A DNA stretch of 64,000 bases from an uncultured Paracoccaceae bacterium (GTDB lineage: Bacteria; Pseudomonadota; Alphaproteobacteria; Rhodobacterales; Rhodobacteraceae): assembly GCA_937146765.1 (NCBI GenBank), contig CAKZRP010000007.1, positions 186,001-250,000 of the forward strand, given 5' to 3'. Position numbers and translations under genes: made by a program. This document shows positions 58,345 to 64,000 of the stretch, in pieces; position 1 is the first letter of the stretch; each line of letters opens with the position of its first letter. The notes under the pieces are model-generated. The model saw only the letters and a program-made list of their open reading frames with translations. It ran no database searches and was not told where the DNA came from.

Positions 58345-59271
58345 ATGAATTGCGCTGTTCGCTGGCTCCTTCGCGCGGGTCGATTGGCGGTGGAATACAT
58401 CTCTGCGGCGATGTCGCAGGTGCAGAAGGCCCGTTTCCCCTACGTCGTCGCTTGCGTCGCCATGACACTTCTGGCCGTAACCGGCCCGGCTCGCGCAGAG
58501 ATTGAGTTGGTCTTTGGCACCTATGCGGCGGACAAACCCTCTGCGATCGTTCGGGAGTTCCGGCCTTTCCTGGCCTTTCTGGAAAAGCGGATGGAGGAGA
58601 CCATTGCGGAAGAGGTGACGATCCGCCTCTCCATTTCCAAGGACTACGAGGGCAGCATCGAGGATCTGGCCGAGGGGCGGGTTGATTTTGCACGGTTCGG
58701 GCCGGCGTCCTATGTGCATGTGATGGAAAAGAACCCGCAGATCGACATTCTCGCGATGGAATCCGAAAAGGGCGAAAAACGCTTCAAGGGCGTGATCGCG
58801 GTGCACAAGGACAGCAACATAAAGCGCGTCGAGGATCTCGCCGGCCTGTCCTTTGCCTTTGGTGACGAACTCTCGACCATCGGGCGGTACCTGTCGCAGG
58901 CCTATCTTCTGGAGGCCGGCATCCATGCCAAGGATCTGCACGGCTACGAGTATCTCGGCCGCCACGACCTGGTGGGCGAGGCCGTGGGCGCGGGAAAGTT
59001 CAGCGCCGGAGCCCTGAAGGAGAGCACGTTCAAAGACCTGGTTGCCAAGGGCGTGCCCATTCGGGCATTGGTGTCTTTCGACAACGTGACAAAACCATGG
59101 CTTGCCCGGGCTGGGCTCGATAAGAGGGTGTTCGAGGCAATTCAGCAGATCATGCTGTCGTCGCAAAATGAAGAATTGGTGAAACGTGTGTCCAAGACCG
59201 GGTTCCTGTTCGGGACCGATGCAGACTACGATTTCATTCGGCAGTCGATGATACGGAGCCGTGACTTTTGA
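58345..59271 (+). CDS. PhnD-family periplasmic binding protein, sensor partner
   Basis: This 308-residue protein belongs to the phosphate/phosphite/phosphonate (PhnD) binding-protein family. ATG 58345 has AAGGAG six bases upstream. A long N-terminal region precedes the hydrophobic segment VVACVAMTLLAVTGPARA, so ATG 58408 is an alternative start giving a normal signal peptide. Mature features are ELVFGTYAADKPSAIVREFR, YEGSIEDLAEGRVDFARFGP and SFAFGDELSTIGRYLSQAYL. No transporter genes are adjacent. Instead its stop overlaps the TTG start of a hybrid histidine kinase, as in AioX-AioS and similar pairs, where a PhnD-type protein senses an oxyanion. The ligand is unknown. Confidence 0.85.
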   Translation: MNCAVRWLLRAGRLAVEYISAAMSQVQKARFPYVVACVAMTLLAVTGPARAEIELVFGTYAADKPSAIVREFRPFLAFLEKRMEETIAEEVTIRLSISKDYEGSIEDLAEGRVDFARFGPASYVHVMEKNPQIDILAMESEKGEKRFKGVIAVHKDSNIKRVEDLAGLSFAFGDELSTIGRYLSQAYLLEAGIHAKDLHGYEYLGRHDLVGEAVGAGKFSAGALKESTFKDLVAKGVPIRALVSFDNVTKPWLARAGLDKRVFEAIQQIMLSSQNEELVKRVSKTGFLFGTDADYDFIRQSMIRSRDF

Positions 59272-61565
59272 AGGCATCCCTTCGGAAACTACTACAGAGC
59301 ACCAGCATTCTCTTGCAGATCGTGGTGTCCATGTCCTTTGCCGCGCTTCTTGTGGTGGTGGCCGTCGGCGGCGTAGCCCGGCGCTATGAGGTCCAGCGGG
59401 TCAGTGAGCAGCTGGGCGAACAGGCGAATCTGACCGTATCGCTCCTGAGCGGGCTGATGCTGGAGGCGATCATCGTCGAGGATGTGCCGGTGCTGGAGAC
59501 CGGCCTGGTGGAGGCCATCACCCGCTATCCGAAAATCCTGTCCATTCACATCGAGAACGGCGAAGGCGCAGTGATCGCCGAGGCCGCCAATGCCGAGGTT
59601 GCCCAGGCCGAGAACTACGTGATCTATCGTCGCCCGGTGGAATTCGAAGGCTTTGTCTTCGGCACCATGGTGGTGCAATGGTCCACCGAAGAAGGGCAGG
59701 CGGTGGTCCGCGATAAGGTGCGGCAAACCATAACCTGGACGGTGCTTGCGGTCGTGGCGATGTCGCTGTTGATGCTCTATCTGGTCTATCGTCTCGCGCT
59801 GAACCCCTTGCAGATCGTCCATGCGCGGATGTCCAACGCGGTGGCCGGAGGGCGCGACTGGACGATTGTCCTGCCTGGCTATGCCAGCCGCGAATTTCAG
59901 GCTCTGAACGTCTCTGTCGGTGTGCTTGAAGACAGCTTGGCCGAACGGGATGAGCGCGAGGTTGCGCTGGAGCGGGCGCGCGAGCAGGCCGAGATTGCCA
60001 GCCGGGCAAAATCCGAATTCCTCGCCAATATGAGCCACGAGATCCGCACCCCGATGAACGGGGTGATCGGCATGGCGGAAGTCCTGCGGGAAACCGACCT
60101 GACCCCGGATCAGGAAATGTATGCCGACACGATCGTCACTTCGGGCAATGCTCTGCTGACAATCATCAACGATATCCTCAATTTTTCTAAAATTGAGGCG
60201 GGCAAGTTGGAACTGCATTCGGCCACCTTCAATCTGCGCACCGTAATCGAGGATGTGGTGACGCTGCTGGCGCCCAAGGCGGTGGAGAAATGGGTCGAGC
60301 TGACGCTGCGCTATGACCCGGATCTGCCGGAGCTTTTTGAAGGAGACGCCGGGCGTTTGCGTCAGATCGTGACCAATGTGGTGGGCAATGCCATCAAGTT
60401 TACCGCCAAGGGCTCCGTCCATATCGATGTGACCGGCGGGATGCGAGGCGAGACCTGCGACCTGCAGATCTCTGTCACCGATACCGGCATCGGCATTCCG
60501 GCCAGCAAGCTCGATCGGATCTTTCATGCCTTTGAACAGGTCGATGGCGCGGCGACCCGCAGTTATGAGGGGACCGGCCTTGGACTGGCCATTTCAACGC
60601 GCCTGCTTCAGTTGATGAAGGGGCGGATTCACGTGACGTCGAGCGAGGGCAAGGGGTCGGTCTTCACGGTCGAGCTTTCATTGCCGCGCAGCCTGCGCGC
60701 GCCGGTCGCCTTCCGTGCGGAGCAACCGATTGCCGGACTTCACGCGATGGTGGTGGATGATCTGGAGCTCAACCGGCGTATCCTGAGCGAGCGGCTGCGC
60801 TCCTGGGGGCTGCGCGTGACCGAGGCCGGTTCGGCCCTGGAAACGATGCTGAAGCTGGATGAGATGAGCGACGCCGGTGAAGCCTGCGACCTGATTTTCC
60901 TCGATTTCAACATGCCCGATGTGAACGGATCGGAACTGGCTGCTCGGGTCCGGGGGTTGCCGAATATGGGAGCGGTGCCGATCATCGTTGTCTCCTCGGT
61001 CGATCCGGCCCTGTCGCAGGACAGGTTGCAGGAGATCGGCACCTGTTTCCAGGTGCTGAAACCGGTGCGTGCCGACCAGCTCCGTCAGGTGGTGGGGCAG
61101 GCCCTTGGCGCCCAGAGTGCCCCTGCGGAACCCGCGCAGCCCAAGGAGATCGGGCAGCTTGCAACCGCCCGGCCCCTGCGCATCCTGATGGCCGAGGACA
61201 ATAAGACCAACCAGGTGGTGATCACCCGCATGTTGCAGGGCGAGGACGTCGATATCATCATCGCAACCAATGGCCAGGAAGCGGTGGATCTGTACCGCGA
61301 AGTGCAGCCGGATCTTGTGCTGATGGACATGATGATGCCGGTCAAGGATGGTTTGGTCGCAACCGAAGAGATCCGCCGGATGGAAGATACCACCACCGGC
61401 AAACGGGCCCCCATCATCGCCCTGACCGCCAATGTGATGCAGAGCCACGAAGAAGCCTGCCGCGAAGTCGGCATGGACGATTTCCTCAGCAAACCTATCC
61501 GCAAGAAGGCATTGCTGACGGCACTGGGGAAATGGGGCGCAGCGGCGGTGAAATCCTCGGGCTGA
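59268..61565 (+). CDS. Hybrid sensor histidine kinase with two receiver domains
   Basis: This 765-residue kinase begins at TTG 59268, overlapping the previous stop. Two membrane helices (residues 13-36 and 154-176) flank a periplasmic sensor of about 115 residues. Then come a linker, HisKA with phosphoacceptor His257 in EFLANMSHEIRTPMNG, and HATPase with NAIKFTAKG, DTGIGIP and GTGLGLAIS. Receiver 1 (about 490-610) has Asp546 in LIFLDFNMPD. Receiver 2 (about 637-755) has Asp687 in LVLMDMMMPVKDG and Lys in FLSKPIRK. No DNA-binding output or HPt domain follows, so the phosphate must pass to a partner encoded elsewhere. It presumably reads the state of the PhnD-type protein through its periplasmic domain. 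Confidence 0.92.
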   Translation: MKASLRKLLQSTSILLQIVVSMSFAALLVVVAVGGVARRYEVQRVSEQLGEQANLTVSLLSGLMLEAIIVEDVPVLETGLVEAITRYPKILSIHIENGEGAVIAEAANAEVAQAENYVIYRRPVEFEGFVFGTMVVQWSTEEGQAVVRDKVRQTITWTVLAVVAMSLLMLYLVYRLALNPLQIVHARMSNAVAGGRDWTIVLPGYASREFQALNVSVGVLEDSLAERDEREVALERAREQAEIASRAKSEFLANMSHEIRTPMNGVIGMAEVLRETDLTPDQEMYADTIVTSGNALLTIINDILNFSKIEAGKLELHSATFNLRTVIEDVVTLLAPKAVEKWVELTLRYDPDLPELFEGDAGRLRQIVTNVVGNAIKFTAKGSVHIDVTGGMRGETCDLQISVTDTGIGIPASKLDRIFHAFEQVDGAATRSYEGTGLGLAISTRLLQLMKGRIHVTSSEGKGSVFTVELSLPRSLRAPVAFRAEQPIAGLHAMVVDDLELNRRILSERLRSWGLRVTEAGSALETMLKLDEMSDAGEACDLIFLDFNMPDVNGSELAARVRGLPNMGAVPIIVVSSVDPALSQDRLQEIGTCFQVLKPVRADQLRQVVGQALGAQSAPAEPAQPKEIGQLATARPLRILMAEDNKTNQVVITRMLQGEDVDIIIATNGQEAVDLYREVQPDLVLMDMMMPVKDGLVATEEIRRMEDTTTGKRAPIIALTANVMQSHEEACREVGMDDFLSKPIRKKALLTALGKWGAAAVKSSG

Positions 61566-61576
61566 TCGAAGTGCCC

Positions 61577-62398
61577 CTAGCGCTGTGGGTTTTTCCTGCG
61601 CAAGCTGCCGAGCGCGAGGGCCAGCAGGCTGGCCGCTACGAAACACAGGGTTCCGACGCTGACGATGGTCGGCCCCGTCGGCGTGTCGAGGTGGAACGAG
61701 CCTGCGATCCCGGCGATGACCGTTACCATGCCGATCAGCGTCGCAAGCACGGCCATACGCTCCGGGGTCGAGGAGAAGTTGCGTGCGGTGGCGGCCGGGA
61801 TCAGCAACATGGCGGCAATCAGCAGGACACCCACCACCTTGATGGCCACGGCGACCACAATGGCGAGCGCCAGGGTCAGGATCAGCTGCTCCCGCTGGGG
61901 CGCGATGCCCGAGGCCCGGGCCAGCTCGGGATTGAGGGTGGCGGTCAGGAGGGACGACCAGCGCCACCACAGGAGGACGAGAACCAGCAGAGCCCCGCTC
62001 CAGACCACGGCAATGTCCATCCGCGACACCGCCAGAATGTCGCCGAAGAGGTAGGCCATGAGGTCCACCCGGACGCCCTGGAGAAAGGAGACCGCCACCA
62101 GACCGAAGGCGAGGGCGCTATGGGCGAGGACGCCCAGCATCGTGTCCATGGCATAGCCACGGCCACTCAGGACAGAGATGGTGCTGGCCATCAGAAGGGC
62201 GGTAACGAGGACACCGCCAAAGATCCACACATCGAAGGTCAGGGCCAGGGCGACCCCCAGGATGGAGGCATGTGCCGTTGCATCCCCAAAGTAGGCCATC
62301 CGGCGCCAGACGACAAAACAGCCCAGCGGGGCGGCCGCCAGGGCGACACCGATCCCGGCCAGGGCGGCCCGTACCATGAAATCGTCAAGCATGTTCAT
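61577..62398 (-). CDS. znuB: Zinc ABC transporter permease (ZnuB)
   Basis: This 273-residue permease has eight or so membrane helices: GIGVALAAAPLGCFVVWRRM, AYFGDATAHASILGVALALT and MLLIPAATARNFSSTPERMA. The start at 62398 has GGAGAG upstream and overlaps the ATPase gene by 14 bp. It is the last gene of the zur-znuC-znuB operon, and its stop is 11 bp from the stop of the convergent kinase gene. Confidence 0.92.
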   Translation of the reverse strand: MNMLDDFMVRAALAGIGVALAAAPLGCFVVWRRMAYFGDATAHASILGVALALTFDVWIFGGVLVTALLMASTISVLSGRGYAMDTMLGVLAHSALAFGLVAVSFLQGVRVDLMAYLFGDILAVSRMDIAVVWSGALLVLVLLWWRWSSLLTATLNPELARASGIAPQREQLILTLALAIVVAVAIKVVGVLLIAAMLLIPAATARNFSSTPERMAVLATLIGMVTVIAGIAGSFHLDTPTGPTIVSVGTLCFVAASLLALALGSLRRKNPQR

Positions 62399-63188
62399 GC
62401 GGCTCTCCGGAATGGCCATGCTGATGGTCGCAGGACGTCCCCGGATGCCTGTGGCCGGCGGCATCATGGCTGTGGTCATGGTCATGCCGATAGAGCGCCA
62501 GGGTGCCCAGCGTTCCGGTGCCAAACAATGCGCGATATTCCGGTGCGGTCGCAACCTGCGCCGGGGCGCCTTCGCAGCAGACATGGCCGTTGAGGCAGAT
62601 CACCCGGTCGGAGGCCGCCATCACCACATGCAGCTCATGGCTGACCATGAGCACCGCACAGCCCAGTTGCCGACGGACCGAGGCGATCATCTGATAAAAG
62701 GCGGCGGAGCCGGGTTGATCCAGCCCCTGGGTCGCTTCATCCAGGATCAGGAGGTCAGGGCGACTGAGCAGGGCGCGCGCCAGGAGGACCCTTTGGAATT
62801 GGCCACCGGACAGCTGGGTCATCTGGCGCTGGCCCAATCCGGCAACCCCAGCCTCTTCGAGGGCAGTCTGAGCCGCCGCATTGCTGATCCGTTTCGGCAG
62901 GCTGAGAAACCGTCTGACCGTGAGCGGCAGCGTCGGATCGATGTGCAGTTTTTGCGGCACGTAGCCGATCTTGAGGTCCGCGACCTTCTCCATCGTGCCC
63001 GAGCTCAGGGGCAGGGCGCCGATCAGGGCGCGCAGCAGGGTCGATTTCCCGGAGCCGTTTGGACCCAGAATTGTGACGATCTCGCCGCGATCAATGTGAA
63101 AGTCGACGTTCTCGAGGACCGGAGCCCCGCTGTGACGCAGGGTGGCGGCGCGCAAGGTCACCAGACGCATGGGGGTCAAGCCTGACAT
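62385..63188 (-). CDS. znuC: Zinc ABC transporter ATP-binding protein (ZnuC)
   Basis: This 267-residue ATPase has Walker A GPNGSGKSTLLRALIGALPL, signature LSGGQFQRVLLARALL, Walker B LLILDEATQGLDQPG and the His switch MVSHELHVVM. The C-terminal tail is extraordinarily His-rich (RHDHDHSHDAAGHRHPGTSC, then DHQHGHSGEPHEHA), which probably binds zinc. The start at 63188 overlaps the zur gene by 13 bp; a start at 63170 would not overlap. The longer ORF from 63308 is inside zur and rejected. Confidence 0.92.
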   Translation of the reverse strand: MSGLTPMRLVTLRAATLRHSGAPVLENVDFHIDRGEIVTILGPNGSGKSTLLRALIGALPLSSGTMEKVADLKIGYVPQKLHIDPTLPLTVRRFLSLPKRISNAAAQTALEEAGVAGLGQRQMTQLSGGQFQRVLLARALLSRPDLLILDEATQGLDQPGSAAFYQMIASVRRQLGCAVLMVSHELHVVMAASDRVICLNGHVCCEGAPAQVATAPEYRALFGTGTLGTLALYRHDHDHSHDAAGHRHPGTSCDHQHGHSGEPHEHA

Positions 63189-63670
63189 TTCGGGCAGAGC
63201 CCCTCGGCTTCGACCACGGTACGTTCGATCAGGAACCCGGCGGCACGGGCCACTTCGCCCAATTGGCCTTGCATCGGTTCCCGCTGGGCTTCGGCGACGC
63301 TGGCGCATTTGCGGCAGATCATGAAGACGGGCGTATGGGTTTCGCCGGGATGCATGCAGGCGATAAAAGCGTTCAGGCGTTCGATGCGGTGGACGAACCC
63401 ATGTTTGACCAGGAAATCCAGTGCTCGATAGGCAACGGGCGGCTGTGAGCCGAGCCCCTCTTCGCGGAGATAATCCAGGATTTCATAGGCCCCGAGGGCG
63501 CGGTGTTGCTGCAGCAGGATTTCAAGAACACGGCGCCTGACCGGGGTGAACTGGAGACGGTGATCCTGGCAATAGGCTTCCACCGTCGCAATCCCGCTCC
63601 CGATGCATCTGCTGTGATCGTGCTTGGCAAAGCCGATGCTGTCCATGTGGGGGTCCTGCGCTTTGGTCAT
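63176..63670 (-). CDS. zur: Zinc uptake regulator (Zur), Fur family
   Basis: This 164-residue repressor has the Fur-type winged helix (LQFTPVRRRVLEILLQQHRA, then LGAYEILDYL and PPVAYRALDFLVKHGFVHRI). The metal-binding region is FIACMHPGETHTPVFMICRK, with CxxC in ICRKCA and a C-terminal CPKCQA. It represses znu genes when zinc-loaded. A start at 63646 (MDSIGFAKHDHSRC) is an alternative. It heads the minus-strand operon, divergent from znuA, with sites between. Confidence 0.92.
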   Translation of the reverse strand: MTKAQDPHMDSIGFAKHDHSRCIGSGIATVEAYCQDHRLQFTPVRRRVLEILLQQHRALGAYEILDYLREEGLGSQPPVAYRALDFLVKHGFVHRIERLNAFIACMHPGETHTPVFMICRKCASVAEAQREPMQGQLGEVARAAGFLIERTVVEAEGLCPKCQA

Positions 63671-63683
63671 TTTGCGATTGATA

Positions 63684-63730
63684 TGTTACAACATGCCGTT
63701 TATCAAGGCTAACAATCGTTATGATATAAC
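63684..63730. promoter_or_regulatory. Zur-box-like sites between zur and znuA
   Basis: GTTATGATATAAC (63718-63730) is palindromic except at its centre and fits alphaproteobacterial Zur boxes. TGTTACAACA (63684-63693) nearby may be a second, weaker half. The first site ends 26 bp before the znuA start codon. Both transcripts would be repressed at high zinc. Confidence 0.75.
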
Positions 63731-63755
63731 AGACTATTCCCTGCCCGGAGGCCCC

Positions 63756-64000
63756 ATGCCAGTGAAATTCCTGATTCCCGCCCTTGCGCTTGTGGCCACT
63801 CCGGTCATCGCCGAAGTCCCCCAGATCGTGACCGATATTGTCCCGGTCCGCGGATTGGTCGCCCGGGTGATGGACGGGATTGGAGAGCCGCAAGTGCTGG
63901 TGCCGCCCGGTGCGTCGCCGCATGGGTTCAGCCTGCGTCCCTCCGATGCACGGGCCTTGTCCTCTGCGGATGCGGTGTTCTGGATCGGCGGGGCGCTGAC
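63756..64000 (+). CDS. znuA: Zinc ABC transporter substrate-binding protein ZnuA (partial)
   Basis: The gene starts at ATG 63756 and leaves the window. About 81 residues are visible: a signal peptide (MPVKFLIPALALVATPVIA) and the ZnuA beginning PQIVTDIVPVRGLVARVMDG. The metal-ligand motif GASPHGFSLRPSDARAL contains the first His of the zinc site. It completes the transporter with ZnuB and ZnuC. Confidence 0.92.
   Translation, partial: MPVKFLIPALALVATPVIAEVPQIVTDIVPVRGLVARVMDGIGEPQVLVPPGASPHGFSLRPSDARALSSADAVFWIGGAL

Noticed and set aside
1..64000. tRNA, rRNA, CRISPR array, IS element or prophage
   Set aside because: No cloverleaf, rRNA signature, regular spaced repeats, transposase, integrase or terminal inverted repeats were noticed.

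Overview
The window is high-GC, almost fully coding proteobacterial DNA. It most resembles a marine alphaproteobacterium of the Rhodobacteraceae (roseobacter group). The reasons are the density of ABC and TRAP transporters for small organic solutes, a malonate module next to a TRAP system, an HpsN-like histidinol-dehydrogenase homologue, a fused SecDF, MprF and a Zur/ZnuABC locus. The taxonomy is an inference from gene content. No rRNA, tRNA, CRISPR array, insertion sequence or prophage gene was seen.

Layout. 0-11.4 kb: a LacI-regulated catabolic cluster. It holds a polyol/sugar-type ABC transporter (ATPase, binding protein, two permeases), two unusual double-domain SnoaL-like proteins, an HpsN/HisD-like dehydrogenase, and an amidase with a tiny GatC/AtzG-like partner. 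11.4-18.9 kb: an RpiR-associated sugar catabolism locus in which almost every gene carries internal deletions or frameshifts; only the regulator and a UlaG-like hydrolase look intact. 18.9-22.1 kb: a secreted FAD-linked oxidase with three membrane proteins. 22.3-28.8 kb: malonate uptake (TRAP) and use (malonyl-CoA synthetase and decarboxylase) under a divergent GntR regulator with a visible operator. 28.8-31.4 kb: mprF. 31.6-36.3 kb: a TRAP transporter, gluconokinase and a LacI/GntR regulator with twin operators, so probably gluconate use. 36.3-44.1 kb: an ABC exporter, SecDF, a small membrane protein and a Na+/H+ antiporter with a cyclic-nucleotide domain. 44.1-45.7 kb: remnants of terC and kup around an intact exoD. 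45.8-54.1 kb: a methyltransferase, a LysR-regulated GST cluster, an aminotransferase, a nucleotide-sugar dehydrogenase, asparaginase and an AGCS symporter.

54.1-61.6 kb holds the most unusual system. A 1337-residue protein combines membrane segments, two rhodanese domains, a YidC/Oxa1-like membrane domain and a dikinase resembling PEP synthase or rifampin phosphotransferase. It is divergent from a PhnD-type periplasmic binding protein that overlaps a hybrid histidine kinase with two receiver domains. The arrangement suggests a sensed solute controlling an unusual membrane-bound sulfur/phosphoryl-transfer enzyme. From 61.6 kb to the end lies the zinc uptake locus znuB-znuC-zur, divergent from a truncated znuA, with Zur-box-like sites between them.

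Themes. All three intact solute-uptake operons have a GC-rich hairpin between the binding-protein gene and the downstream membrane genes. Two separate loci (11.4-18.9 and 44.5-45.7 kb) show gene erosion that keeps both gene ends and loses the middles. This could be real decay or an assembly problem and should be tested first on reads.
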